64,000 bases of DNA from Nissolia schottii (lineage: Eukaryota; Streptophyta; Magnoliopsida; Fabales; Fabaceae), in contig QANU01094832.1 of the NCBI GenBank assembly GCA_003254905.1, forward strand, positions 936,584-1,000,583, in the 5' to 3' direction. The notes under the pieces were generated by a model, which was not told the origin of the DNA, did no database searches, and saw nothing but the letters and a program-made list of their open reading frames with translations. Positions 32,037 through 48,891 of this stretch are shown here, piece after piece (position 1 is the first letter of the stretch; each line of letters begins with the position of its first letter). A program made the position numbers and the translations under genes.

Positions 32037-35000
32037 ATGATGCACGTTGAAATTGTAGGATATAGTATTCAAGAGAATGAGATGGATCGAGAAGAATATT
32101 TGCGGAAGTGTTCCAATATGAAATGCCAAAGGGTAAGGATTTGTTCAATATTGTCAATTGTCATGCCTTTAACTTTAAGCATACAGAATATCAAATCTTT
32201 TAACTCGTCTTGCCGTTTCAAATTCTTCCCCATTTTGTAAAATCTTGCACCTCCTTCAGAGATGATGGTTTCCTTGTGGTTATTGATTTTGTTCACTTAC
32301 TGAAACAATTCAACATTGTTTCTTTTCTCTTAAAACGTATGAGTCGGTTGTATTTCTTCCGCATAATCACTGAAACTTTTGCAAGCCTAATATTTTCAGA
32401 GAACCTTTTGTGATCTGGCTATGTGGTAACATTCATGTAAATTTACGTTGTTGTTTCTTAGTGCTACTCTTAAATTAACTGTGAGTAGCGATGACATTGC
32501 AAAGGTATTTGATTTATGATAACCTCTGTTTTGCATTTCCCTAGGTTCAGGTGGATGAATCATTTGCGCCTGCTCTTCAAAATGAAGTAGTGGAAGTTGA
32601 TCATTCACTTGCAGCACCTAGAAATGATCCTGTTTCAGGGAATGGTATGTTGTAATTTAACAAGAATAATAATCGGATATGCTTGATGTTGAAAAAAATT
32701 TCTATGGATCTGAATTAGGTTCAAAATCGAGTATTGGTAATTTCAAGTAGTTTTTTTCCTGTTATTGCTTGAAGATGGTATATCAGGGAATGGAGTTTTG
32801 CTTTGTTTGCAAGAAACTTCTAAGTTTTGCCTGTATTTTGTTGCTGAAATAACTGGAATAAACGAAGTGAATGATGAGTTGAAACAATGAAAGGTACAAG
32901 CAGAATTCCTGATTCGAAGATATAAAATCAAATTGTTTATTCTATATGTATCATATTATCTTGGAATAGATAATTTTCAATTGTTGATGAAGCTGTATCA
33001 ATATTGTCTTATTTTCTGAGCATAATGAGTATTTGCTTTTAGACTTTGGTTGTTATTTTCCTAAGTTACTTGTGCTCTTCTATCTAATAGTAGTGTGCTT
33101 ACATTCATCAGGTGGGTTGGATATTCATACAACTTTGAATGGAAAAGATGACTTGGAGCTGGAGGTATTTACCTATATTCACACTTATTATTGGGGTGAT
33201 GTTGAAACTTGTAGTTCTAGTATTTTGACATTCCAACTGCTTGTTATTGAGTGCTTGGTGGTTGAGTCTATCCTTTCAGGTGTAGATTGCCTCATCTAAT
33301 GTTAATTGCTTGATATTTCTGTTACTTATTGCTAAAGTTGTTTTTGGCCTTATTTTGTGGGTATGAAAGTTATCTTTAATCTTCAATAATATATATTGTT
33401 AGGTACTTGATGGGTTTTTGGATGATGTTGAAATCAATGACCTTGAAGAAACTGATGTTTTCTCTGGTGCATGTGCAGAGTATCTTTTGGGTAAATTATT
33501 AACTACCAATATCTTACCTTCTGCTGTGATGTTCTAATAGAAAGGAAGAAAAGGATTAGTCACTGCTTCCTTATCTTCATTACCCATTTTTTGTTTCAAA
33601 TATTGTATTTTGTAATTTATCTTTTCAATCCACAGATTTTGAATTTGACAACATAGCTGAGGGACTAGGCTCTGGTCCTTATGAAGGTTCACTTTGGCAA
33701 AACTCAACTTCGGATAGTCATTCTTCAGGATTGAGTGGAATCAGCACTGTTGGTTCGGTATCAGAATCTACGGAAGTACCCATTGCACAATCTGAATGCA
33801 AAAATAATTCTCTAGATGAGACAGTAACCTATGAATCACATGATGCCTTCAGGAACAATCCAAGTCAACCATCATATGAAGATTGCATGGACAACATTTC
33901 ACTTGATATACCACATCTGCGTCGGATGGATAAAGATCATCCTTTAGCCGGTGGTATATTATATTGTAAAAAGAAAAAGGGGTCTGTTGAAAAATGCCAA
34001 CCTGCTGCAATTAGAGAGAAGAGATTCCGAAAGCCTACTCGGAGGTATATTGAAGAACTCTCAAATTTGAGAACAAAGGAAAAGGTAGCAACTGCTGGTA
34101 CGAAAAATAAACATGTAAGTGTGTCATCATGTAATGACCTTCATATGAGAATTAAAGCATTGAGAAAGATTCCAGGCAAGAAGTCTGGTAATGGAAACAG
34201 TGATGTGGCACTTCAGGAGTTGAAAGTTTGCAGGGGACGTCCAAAGAAAAAGGTACCTAATTATTTCACATGAATTTGCTTCATTGTACTTCCTTCGTGT
34301 CTTGGTTAGCTCCAAGTGAGGCTTAGATTCTTTGTACATTGCTTTTCAGTTGCAGGATCATTTATCACCTTTAGTTTGGTAGTAGATCTATATTTTAATA
34401 TTTTATTAGTGAAGCATGATGTTTGTGTGTAGTTCGTTTCTGTGACTGGACATTGGAAACGCAATGGTTTCTGTGGTTGAGATATTGTTTAATGTTTTGT
34501 ATTAAAATAAGGTTTACTTGTTTTAATGGTAAAATTGGAAATATGGTAACTTCTTATCAATATAATTGCCTAATGTTCATGTATATCGTTTGTAAATCAA
34601 AATAATTGCCTATTGTTCATGGCTATTGGTTTGTAAATCCAAATTATTCTCCCTCATATAACAAGACATTTGTTTTGTAGAAACTTGATTTTGACAAGGA
34701 GCCATTGCCCTCTGAGTCTGAGGATGAACGCTTGACACCAAAAAGATCTAGAAAGAAAGATCGGAGAAAGCATCAGAGGATGTGGACTCCCTCTGAAGTC
34801 GTAAAGTTGGTTGATGGCATATCTGAATATGGAGTTGGTAGATGGACTAAAATAAAGAGGCTTTTGTTTTCTTCTTCAAGCTACCGAACGCCCATAGATC
34901 TCAGGGTACTTCACAAAGCTTCACTTACTCAGTTGTTACCTTTCTTCCAAACCAGTGTTTTCTAAATGTGATCTCTGCAGGACAAGTGGCGTAACCTCAT

Positions 35001-35571
35001 AAGAGCTTGTTCTGCTCAGAAAGATAACGGGAAAGAGGTCAACTTTTTTTTCCCTCTTAGAAAATTTTGTTAATTGATTTATTGCACATACGTCAGGTAC
35101 TTCTGTTGGGGTACCAATATGTTATTTTCAACTTCATGTATTGCTAGAGAAGTTCTTGTGTAGTCTTGGAATCCTAGGTTGAATGTTTTTGACCACTTAC
35201 AAAATAACATTTATAGCAAGTGGTCAAAACATATCCAACTTTGTACTATGACTACTACACAAGAATTTCTATGTGTTGTAGTTGTTTTTTTTAATTCAAA
35301 AGTTATTTATGTTCAAATTTCGTTTGGGCTTCAGTTTATGTAAACGATTATATGGTGATTGCAGGATGAGCTAAATGACGAACTTGCTCTACGGCCCTTA
35401 CCATTTAATGTGGCATGCCGTGTGCGTGAATTGGCCAAAATTCACCCATACCCAAGGGAACGTGGCTCAAAGAAACCACGTGTTGGCCAAGTTGGTTCTG
35501 CTGTTAGTCCCAGTAAAGGTTCTCCTCTCAGTAGGGTTAGCAAAAGAAATGTACGAATGAAGTTTACTTAA
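32037..35571 (+). CDS. TRF-like (TRFL) single-Myb telobox protein
   Basis: Nuclear DNA-binding protein resembling Arabidopsis TRFL3/TRFL6. Exons: 32037-32132, 32545-32644, 33112-33164, 33403-33490, 33636-34252, 34681-34905, 34981-35037, 35365-35571; 480 aa from the ATG at 32037. If a leader acceptor at 32058 is used, the start is the in-frame ATG at 32082 (465 aa). The N-terminal half is acidic and Ser/Asn-rich; residues about 175-318 become Lys/Arg-rich with GRPKKK. The Myb domain (about 350-403) starts RMWTPSEVVKLVDGISEYG and ends in IDLRDKWRNL, a variant of the telobox VDLKDKWRN. The C-terminus is basic. Binding to telomeric repeats is predicted from the family and not shown here. Confidence 0.9.
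35148..35270. mobile_element. Foldback MITE in TRF-like intron 7
   Basis: About 123 bp, almost entirely palindromic: the left arm agaagttcttgtgtagt...gaccact pairs with the right arm agtggtc...actacacaagaatttct. The arms are about 50 bp with a short loop around tataaatg. It lies between exons 7 and 8 of the TRF-like gene. Confidence 0.75.
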
Positions 35572-38500
35572 AAAGTAAAACAAAGGAAATGACTTCAATG
35601 GACCAACCTACTTTCCGGACCAAATTGGTCTTGGAATCATGTCCGTTCAAATAGCAATAGAGGGTTGAGATTTCAGTGTACAATTTATGTTTCTGACCTA
35701 AAAAAATCTCAACTAAAATTTTGGTTTTGCATTTTGACCTTTGAATTAATATTTCACTTTTTATTGAAGGTGAATTAAAGGGATTATCTTGTGTAAAACT
35801 GCCATTAGTAGATCTCAACTGCCTTGTCATGTTTTCCATCACAATTGTCACTCCATCTTTTGTTGACAACCTCGACCTTGCATGCACGGTCCTAAGATCA
35901 GTGGGAGGGTTGTAGGTTTGATTTTTAGGGGAAGATTCGGTGGAAGGTGAGGGACGTCGGTGGGCCACAGGAGATCGGCAAGTGTTATGGTGAGGCGATT
36001 ATTCAATAATTACTTTTTATTCCTGGACATAAAATCTGTTTTGTTAACCGAAATCATTAGTATTAAATTAGAATCTATTTAATTTGGTTTAAGTCAAGTT
36101 GGTCTAGTTCACTCTCTCTTAACACTAATTTTTTTTATCCATGAGATTCTAATCCAATATTTTACTTCCTTGGTCCATCTTTTGTTTTCATTTCTCAAAT
36201 AAAAATTTGTTTAAGATTATTTTTCATTTGATTAGATTAAGAAATTATTAAATGTAGTTTTTATAAATTTATCTTTGTCATCTCTCATAATTACTATAAC
36301 ATTAACTACTCAAGGTTAATTTTATTTACACACTTCATATTTTTTTATTTTAATGTCATTAAATGATTTTTTAAATTGTGTTTTTGTAAAAAAATGATAA
36401 CAAAAAGTGGGCTAAGAAAATATTTAAGAGAAATAAGAGAGTTAAACTCGTTGAACCAACGCAGCATGATATAAAATCCGTTTTTATATCAAAGATATTT
36501 TCTCCCATTAGCAGACCTGCCCAAGAAAAATTCTGGTCAGCCGTCAAATGATATGAAAGGAAAGGTTTACATTGTACACACTACTCAGCACAACCACCTT
36601 TTAAGTTAGTCTTTAAACTTTGACGCGTTATTCTGAACAAAGCAAGTTCCCAAAAGGAAGAATGAAAGAGTGTACTTTGCTTCCTTTTTAGGAAGCATGG
36701 AGAGGTGTTATTTTCAGGGATGTGGTGATAGGCAGTTAGGGAGAGAGATGTGGGGAACCAAACTGATTAATGTGATCCAAATATGACAGCTCAATAGAGC
36801 AGAGGAATGCACGTGGGAGAGTGGAGCAAAGCGTGTCTAATCAAAATAATTTATATTCACATCAAGGAGATTAGGTCATCTGATCGACATTTTTGTTACT
36901 TAGATTTGAGCTTGATTTTTAACCCTTCTATTAAAAGATCATTTATAAGCATTTTTTTGTGAATCTTTGTTGAACTTGCAAATATATCCTGACTCAATAC
37001 ATGCATATTTTTAACCTAAATTTTTGTTTATAGAAAATTTCAAATAAGATGAATTCTACAGTGCTTAAGTAAATCTTTAGGGTTTAAAATTTTATGTTGA
37101 TTTATATAAATTAAATTATGACACATGTTTACTTAGTGATATCATAACAAGTCTTATTTAAATTGTGTCATAATTTCATCCGTGCTTATTATTAACATGA
37201 TTTTAAGTCTGGAAATTCACTTGGATACCACATAAGAGCCTTCAAGATAATTTAGATACACAAAAAATAAAATTAAAAAAAAAATCAAATATAGATGTGA
37301 ACCATATGTATTCCTTGGGATGTCAACAAATATCTTCCCTTCGGCCTTGCCTCACTTTAAGAGTTATGAGACATAACATCTTCACCAACCCGTGAGCCAT
37401 CCTAATGGCCAAAAACCTCATGTGCACCACTTCCCAAGCTTGGTCTACAATACCCTAATCTCCCTCACTCACCATGAACCTTATCATCACTTGCATGACC
37501 TATGTTCACAAATGATGAATAGTTCACAAATGTATTTATCTAGCTTTTACTTTGATGAAAATACTATATAGATAATGATATATTCTTCTAAGTTCTAACA
37601 ATCTTTCTAATTATTAAATAAAGTAAAAAATTTAAGTACATATCATCATTAATGTCTTTGTACCTTAAAATATAGTCACTTCTCACTTCATTAAGTAATT
37701 AAAAATATATATTTAGGAGAATTTGTTACCCAAGATAAATCATTTCTGGAGGTGTGAAGCATTAATTATGATGTGATCATGTTTCCTTACCATTCGAGTT
37801 TCACTCTTTTTTTCCAACAAGTTACTATGTACTACTATTAGTAAGTCACTATATTCTCACTTTACAATTATTTGGTAATAACTTCGGAAATATTTTTGAT
37901 GGAGTAATGTTGGTCAATACGAATGTTGTGCTGTTCTATAAAATAATAAAAGCAAAATGTACTTTTCACTTTTGTCACTCATGATTTCCATATTTTTCCA
38001 TAAATTATTTTCTGTTTTTCAAGTATTTTGATAGAGACATTAGACATATATACATTTTGTTACTAAATTCCCAACTTTTTTATTTTCAATTGGCACTGCT
38101 GAAATAGAGAAAATGTATGTTCATCATATTCATTGTTCAATCAATTTCCCGTCTATTTGGACTTGGTGCTTTGCATGTGACATAATTTCAAGTCTCTCTC
38201 TCTATTGGAATTTGGAAGGCAAAGGATATGAAATAAAATAAATTTGGTGTATATCTAGTACATACTAGAGTAATTTCAAAAGATCCACTGAATGACTTTT
38301 TTAAATCATTTATTACAAGTTTTATCTTTTGCTTTCTTGTCTCATCCTCAACACTGTTGAGGAAAATGGTATCTTAAAAACAAATTTATCACCTCAACAT
38401 AAATATTTATAGTAAAGTTTGTGCATTTATAAATGAGTGAATGCATCTTAAATAAAGTGTGATGAGATTAATTATTATGTACATTATCCTATTAAATTAT

Positions 38501-41478
38501 TTTGTATATATGATTTTTTAATAGTGAATGAAAATCAACTATTTTTATTTATATAATAAAATTTAATAGAATGACAATATAAATCAATGCATAATATTTA
38601 TAATAAAATGCATAATAACTCAAATGATAATAAAATTTACTTTTATTATTATGAATATACCTAAATATTTATAAGGCTATCAAAATATTAGACGTGTCTC
38701 CGTCTTTTTGACCGTTAGTGGTGGTGGCAAATGATATGATGCATGTGTGAAACTGAGCATGCTCTTCATTTCAACCAACCAAGCAAAACCCACATTTGTC
38801 TTAAAGGGGATGAACCACTGCGCTGGATCTCAATCATCTCTCTGAGCATCCTGCATGTACAAGACCAGGAAAATTAAATCAGGGGAACCTCAAACATTGT
38901 CTTCCACAACTCTCTTTTTCAATATAAATGTGGAATATTATTTTGCTTAACTTTCACACTGTTTAGGATAGATAGATATGATGATAACAATTTGGCCAAT
39001 TCTCCTCCTGAACTAGTTTATAGGTAGCTTTTTTTTTTTTTTCTTTTTCTTTTTCCATAAGACATAGTACCAATTTTATTCCTCCAAAAAACGAGAACAC
39101 AAAGTTTAATTTTTAGGTAGAATTAGACCAACAATTTTAAAATGGTATCAAAATGTATCACATACTTAATACTTAATATTACGTTACGTTAGTTGCCGAT
39201 TTTAATTATGCAAACTTCATATATAAAACTTTATCTCAATATTTTTTTAACTATAAACTTTTTGAATCTAAAACAATTTAATTCAAACAACGCTAAATGT
39301 TTTCGATTAATCTTTTCTTTTTATTTTTTAAGTTATCTCTATCATTAAAAACTTTTACATTGGATCAGAGTCTTTTAAATAATTTTATTAAGATTTGAAT
39401 ATTACTCATTTTCTTAAAAAAAGTAATTCGCGTTTGCTATTGCACTCAACCCTAATTGATATTAGACCTACATATCCAACAAGATTCATGGTGTTACATT
39501 GATAAGATCCTTGACCAGGTTGAAAGTGAAGCCAATTAAAAGTAATATATATCTTGGTTTAAAGGCTTCAAATCAAGTCAAAGATTTCAGGGCAAAGACT
39601 AAAAGAAACCGTGGCTTCCATTCTCCTCTCTGAAACCAAAGGTATTTTCTTCCATCCCTTTTGCAATGCATAGCCCATGATTTCCCTGCATTCCCTGAAG
39701 AGATCCACGCAGGGAACACTGTAAAAGTTATCCCAAATCCATTTGCAGGATATATAATATATAGTATATAGATTAGATATATACTATATAGGAGACTTCA
39801 ATTAATATGTAATATTATTTTGTACGGTACAGTACCTTATTTTAGTCCTTAGCAAAAAACAATGATTTGGCAAATTGAGATTATATATTCAATGTATGTA
39901 GTGAGAAAAGAGCTATCCAAATTGGAATAATAAATTCACATATCAAATTCATGCGAAGAAAAAAAAAAACTACACTACTGAAATTTGATAAAGACACAAG
40001 CATTAATGCGTTGTACATAGAGAAAGTGGCTGATTNAAAATTTCTCCCATCCACCCAAAGTTACAAATAATATCGCGATTAAAACATTATTGGCAAGTTG
40101 AATAGACCAAACTTAAATATATCAAATTGACCCGTTTGACAATTTTAGATATTCAAAATGGATCTAACCTACAAATTGACATGTTTATCTATATTAAAAG
40201 GGTGAGTTAATCATTAAAAAAGAAAATCACAAAAAGTTTGAACCCGTCTAACTCAATTTGTTTAACTCGTTTGGATCAAACTTAAACTGGTTAGATTGAC
40301 CTGACCTGTTTAATAACTCTAATGATAACTGATAAAGTTTAGTGAGAGTCGATATATGCATTCTTATTTACTTAGCTTAATAATCCCTCACAAACGTAGT
40401 TGCCAAAATTTGAATCTTTGACTTACATATCACAAGAGCCACCCTCTGAAAACAATGTTACATTATTTTAATAAAATCTAGCAACAAAATCTCCACTATT
40501 TAGTATTTCCCCCCAATCCATTAATAATCAGAATTCCACTATCCACTATGCAACCAATCCAATCTCTTCATCCACTTTTCTGGCACTAAAACGAGTTGTC
40601 TCACCGACTCTTAGCACTTGGCAGTACAAAGTTTTTTCAACAATTACGACTCCAAAGAAAAATAAAGTTGAAGCCTCCATATTTTTTTGGGGTACAAAGT
40701 TGAAGCCTCCATGTAAATCTGAAGAAAGTGACAATATCTTTTATACATAAAAATATCCATTCCCCCATGTACTAGAAATAAGTGGGTTAGCACTTTTCCC
40801 AAGAAAACTTATCCCCATTCCTCTTTCACATATCTTATCTTTATAATTTTCTTTCGAAATACAAAGAAATTCTGAATATATTTTAAATTATATATAACTA
40901 ATATTTTAATCTCTTAAAAAAATAATGTATATCAATTAAAAGTTAAGACTTAAAAATTATTTATCATTAATTTAAAATATATTTATCATAATATTTCATA
41001 ATCATACAAAAATTTCTTAACGTTGTGGGGTATTAACATTGAGAACTTCGAAGGAAAACAGTGATTAAGCACCACCACCCTTCAAGAATTGGCAGAGAAG
41101 TACTGAATCCTTTTTTCTTCCTAGGAGAGGGATGTTAATCAGTAGTACTTCCACATACATTGATATTTTTATATTTTTATAACATATCCTAAAATTTGAT
41201 CATTGCCATGCATATATATTTTCGTACAGTTTCGTATCCAAAAGATACACGGTTACTTGCAAAGTACTAGTACTAGCTAACGAACAAAGGGTCAGCAACT
41301 ATATCAATCAATATAACTGGCACATTTAAAACAATAATAAAAAAAATAACCCCGATATAATAATAATAATAATAATAATAATTATTATTATTATTATTAT
41401 ATGTGTTATCAATAGCATAGGCTTCCAATCATGTCAAACATTAATGCTCCCTAGCATTGCCACTTCACATGCCACAAT
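35572..41478. other. Long AT-rich intergenic region
   Basis: About 5.9 kb without a supportable gene on either strand. Slightly GC-richer patches occur at 36520-36840, 37290-37500, 38690-38880 and 39590-39730. I found no coding frame or recognisable RNA in them. Segment 40100-40320 carries phrases such as gacccgtttgacaa and cctgtttaataactc that recall decayed DNA transposons. There is an N at 40036. Confidence 0.5.
41358..41401. repeat. (TAA)n(TTA)n palindromic microsatellite
   Basis: A run of TAA units (about 8) passes directly into TTA units (about 7), making a near-perfect self-complementary tract about 80 bp upstream of the SAUR TATA box. Confidence 0.9.
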
Positions 41479-41486
41479 TATATAAA
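41479..41486 (+). promoter_or_regulatory. TATA box of the SAUR gene
   Basis: The sequence tatataaa lies about 105 bases before the ATG at 41589, followed by a TC-rich leader (ctctctctac). No intron is expected in this family, so the TATA box is well placed. Confidence 0.7.
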
Positions 41487-41588
41487 CACCCCCTTTCTCA
41501 CTCTCACAAAATACTCAATCATCTCTCTCTACATTTCTATTCACAAAATTGGAAGAAAAAAATAAAAAAATAAAAAATCCAAATAACT

Positions 41589-41969
41589 ATGAAGACAAGA
41601 TTTCTTAGAGGGTGCCTTAACAAGTGCAAGAAGTGTTGCAATTGCACCTTGATGTGGCCTAATTCAAATTCAGGAGGTTCATCATCATCAATGCATAATG
41701 GAATTAGTTGCAAGAAGAAGAAGAAGATTCCAAGGGACGTTCCAAAGGGCCACTTGGTTGTGTATGTTGGTGAGAGCCTCAAGAGATATGTGATCAAGGT
41801 TGCAATTCTCCACCATCCACTCTTCAGGGCATTGCTTGATCAAGCTCAAGAAGAGTATGATTTCATTGCTGGCTCAAAACTCTGCATCCCTTGTGATGAG
41901 CACATCTTCCTTAGTGTCCTTAGATGTGCAAATTCTCCACTGGATGAACCTGTTTGTTTGTGTCTTTGA
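41589..41969 (+). CDS. SAUR-like auxin-responsive protein
   Basis: Single-exon gene of 126 aa, the usual SAUR size. Members are small, short-lived proteins; several promote cell expansion by inhibiting PP2C-D phosphatases and so activating plasma-membrane H+-ATPases. Residues 1-45 are a variable Cys- and Lys-rich leader (CKKCCNC, then CKKKKK). The SAUR domain begins at about 47 with PRDVPKGHLVVYVGE and continues with RYVIKVAILHHPLFRALLDQAQEEYDF and KLCIPCDEHIFLSVL. The C-terminus is short and Cys-rich (VCLCL). The family usually has FVVPISYLxHPLFxxLL, so AILHHPLFRALL fits. Auxin control is possible but no clear auxin-response element was identified. Confidence 0.93.
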   Translation: MKTRFLRGCLNKCKKCCNCTLMWPNSNSGGSSSSMHNGISCKKKKKIPRDVPKGHLVVYVGESLKRYVIKVAILHHPLFRALLDQAQEEYDFIAGSKLCIPCDEHIFLSVLRCANSPLDEPVCLCL

Positions 41970-43804
41970 GGAACCATATATATATTCATCGCTTAATTCA
42001 GAGCTAGAGATCTTAATTATATAGTAGTAACTAGTAATGTTATTTGAACATAGATTTATTTTATTTTGTAGGAAATTAATTATTTCAGTGTCCGAGTATA
42101 ATCATGAATAAATAAGTGAGGATATATATATGTGTGATAAGGTAGGGTTTTAAATTGCGGTTGTGTATGAGTTGTGTTATGATTACTGTGATCGATCGGG
42201 AGAAAAGAAGAACGCGGTTGATGCAGTTAAAATTGTGGTTGCGGATGCAATTTAAAATCTTATAGTAAAATAACTAATAATGTATGAGAAATTAATCTTC
42301 TATCGAATTAGTGCAAAAATATGATGTAGTGGGTGATTTCATTTATCTGACGCAAATCCTATAAAAAATTTCTCATCCATTATTAGTTACTTTGCTACAT
42401 TCACCGTTACCGTTATTAATTCCTCACTTATTTATACATGAATTAACAAATGTGGAAATAGGCGTATTTAAGTTCTAAGTTTTAACTATGCTTATATATC
42501 ATTAGTTTCCATGCTATTGAAGTTCTAAGTTCCAACTATGCTAGCTGTAAGTAGATTGAGGCATAAGTGTCATGTAGCCCCCACGGATTTGTAAATCATT
42601 CAATTCAAGATTGAGGCATAGTCTGTTTTCTTACTCTTATCAGGCACGAGATTAGAGTTCATAAATTGAGCAAAGTGAAGCTACTTTTTCAATTAATTAT
42701 TTTCTCCGATTTAAAATAATTGTCAAGATTTTATTTTATTTTATATAATTTAGAGTCTTAGACTATTTGTCAACTTCAAATATTAATTTATTATATTAGC
42801 CTATAGAAGTATTAATTAATCTCACATCAATGTTAGCAGAATATTTTTTTTATAGACAATGTTAGTAAAATATACTATTCAAGACAATATATCAATGCCA
42901 CCGATGTGCCAAATTTATTTTTTAGCTTTGTGGTAATTACTACATTGCATAAATGAATGGTTTCTTTTTTCCTTTTATTATTTATATGATGCTTATGGCT
43001 AAGTACATTTTGGAGGCGAAAAATTGAATGAGTGCATGCATTAAAGCAACCAACAATAAAATGAGGGAGAAGAGCATAATGCAAGCCATTGGAAGGCATC
43101 GTCATCATTTCATTTATGGATATATCAAAACTTGGTCCACTATGTGTCGTTTGGGTTTTCCATGGGAGAAGTTGGCATGTTTTATTTGTAGTTTGATTGG
43201 TGCGATGAAGATAGAATCAACATGCAATGTCATACTAAATATGTTTTTGACTACACACATAATGATATTACAACTTTAAATAGTGGAAATATTATTTTAT
43301 GTATGATCATGAGCATATGTATCGTGATGTTCCATGAGCAAATAAAAATTTCTCAATTAAATGTATATAACCTCAAAAATTGTTAGACAGACAGCTAAAA
43401 TATTCGTCAGAAATTAAGTGTCATAATAGCACGAAGTATAGTTTATCTTTAGTGACATATATGGATTGAGCACAATGCCTCCGTGGAAAATTATTTTTAA
43501 CGTGCTCACTTTAGAAAATAGCTCATTTTCAAAAAATAAATAAATTATCATTTGTTTGAGCTGTCTCACAATATTGTGCCACTAGCGGAAATTATATAAT
43601 GCAGGATGATTCTTGCCCAACATATGTACAATTGTGCTTTTTTTACTTTGTGTTTGTGACGTATTAGTATTATTTATTGGTTCATGTTTTGTAATGGTAA
43701 ATATGAAATCGGGAAGGGAACTTTAGCTATGTTTAGGGTATTAGACACTCAATGAAACAAACAAAAACAACATACAAAAAAGCAAACAAGGAATGCAATC
43801 AATG
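41970..43804. other. SAUR 3' flank and AT-rich spacer
   Basis: Contains the SAUR 3' UTR and AT-rich DNA. An 83-codon frame at 43028-43279 has no recognisable domain and no ATG-proximal support. Nothing else is seen. Confidence 0.5.
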
Positions 43805-43820
43805 CACCACGAAAAAACCT

Positions 43821-43975
43821 TTTTATTTTTAGATTGTCTGTCTGGTATCTAAGGCTTCACCTAGCTATGGCGAGTGAGTCTCACAGCGGGGATAACTGTG
43901 TACACAAAGCCTCAAATTCGAGACCTTGTTTAAACGATATCAAGTCGCTTACCACTTAGACCAACCCTCGTTGGT
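43821..43975 (-). mobile_element. tRNA-derived SINE, copy 1, with 16-bp target duplication
   Basis: On the minus strand it starts with GGTTGGTCTAAGTGGTAAGC (A-box region) and has the B-box-like GGTCTCGAATTTGAGGC (43909-43925), a conserved body (GTACACAGTTATCCCCGCTG) and an A-rich tail (plus-strand ttttattttt). It is flanked by caccacgaaaaaacct (43805-43820) and caccatgaaaaaacct (43976-43991), a 16-bp duplication with one mismatch. Confidence 0.85.
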
Positions 43976-43991
43976 CACCATGAAAAAACCT

Positions 43992-45106
43992 GGAAACAAT
44001 TATAGGAGCATATATGTAAGATTGCTTATTCAGTCTTGCTCGTTTGTTCTGCTTCTATTTTTTAAAATAGGTAGGATTTTATTATCCCAAATAACAGGAA
44101 GTAAAGAATAGTATCCTCTCATTGGAACAATCATGTTCGGACCAAATAGGATCTCTTAGACTGCTTCCCCTTCTTAGTTTTAACGTAACTGCATACCAAA
44201 GCTTGAACACGAGACCTCTAATAAAACCAAAACAACCCCATATTGACTAATATATTGGCTCGTCAATATTTAATCACTGTATTTTAATGACTATGCACAC
44301 CATATTTGATCACAGTATTTACGCAACATTAAACTAATTTAACTGAATACTTGCAATTTAAAGTCATGGAAAAAGGATAAAACCATTTGTCACACTAATT
44401 AAAGTTTGAGTCTCATTTTAAGTAAACTTGTACCTAAAACAAAAGAAATATATGGCATAGGATAGAGTATATAGTTCCATACATATAATACTCATGAACC
44501 CAAGTAGGGTCCCAACAACTCCAATACCAAAAAAAAATTCCCAACAAGAATCCCCCACTATTAATAAACAAGAATCCTAAACAAGAATCCGAACCTCACT
44601 TTAATTGGTAAAGTAAAACTTTTTATCCTTAATAAAATGTTAATGAGTCACACTTCTCAATTTATTGATTTAAATGTGAAAAGCATTACTTTATCTTCTA
44701 AAGTGAATAGGATCCAAATCCAATATTAATAGGCTAAGTTGCAACAGTTGCTCGCGAGCAAGCACAATAGTGAATTATGAAGTGTTGAACACGTTTTATG
44801 TATATAATAAAAACCAGGGGATAACATTTAACCAACCAAAAAACCAAACACACAAGAGAAACATGATGACAAACAGAATTATAGGAAATGATGCCCTGAT
44901 AGGGACTACAAATATATCAAGTTATTTCTTTGATGATATTAACGTTTCCCCCTGCAACTTTTTCGCACCCTATTTTTTTCCCTAGCCAGGGGGATTCAAA
45001 AATCCCAAAACCAGTTAAGAGTTGCCACACTATCAGGATGCAATAAAAACCTCCTCAATAATCAAAACTTGTAAAATTATAACAGCATCAGAATCGTGAG
45101 AACCAC
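43992..45106. other. Spacer downstream of adenosine kinase
   Basis: AT-rich DNA and probable ADK 3' UTR near 45000-45106. A 71-codon plus-strand frame at 44770-44985 lacks any recognisable domain. Confidence 0.5.
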
Positions 45107-48668
<3,562 letters not shown>

Positions 48669-48720
48669 TTAGATTCTTTTCTTCTTTCTGTTTTTTTTTG
48701 GGGTTATAATATACCCCCAC

Positions 48721-48727
48721 ACACACA

Positions 48728-48779
<52 letters not shown>

Positions 48780-48855
48780 TATTTATCAATATAAATTATT
48801 TCATGGTTATAATTGAAAATGAATCCTCTAGTATTCGAAATGATTATCATGTTAA

Positions 48856-48886
<31 letters not shown>
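48721..48886. repeat. (CA)n/(TA)n microsatellites upstream of ADK
   Basis: An (AC) run, then about 17 TA units and another AC run (48719-48779), and a separate (AT) run at 48859-48886. A smaller (AT) run is at 48149-48172 in ADK intron 2. Simple-sequence expansion in the ADK upstream region. Confidence 0.9.

Positions 48887-48891
<5 letters not shown>

Noticed and set aside
35564-35968. 134-codon minus-strand frame past the TRF-like stop
   Set aside because: Overlaps the probable 3' UTR; TTG/GTG-type start, no domain.
39590-39735. Possible microRNA precursor (ttccctgc ... gcagggaa inverted pair)
   Set aside because: The stem is only about 8 bp, does not extend, and no known plant miRNA sequence was recognised.
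43028-43279. 83-codon plus-strand frame
   Set aside because: No recognisable domain and no promoter or conservation evidence.
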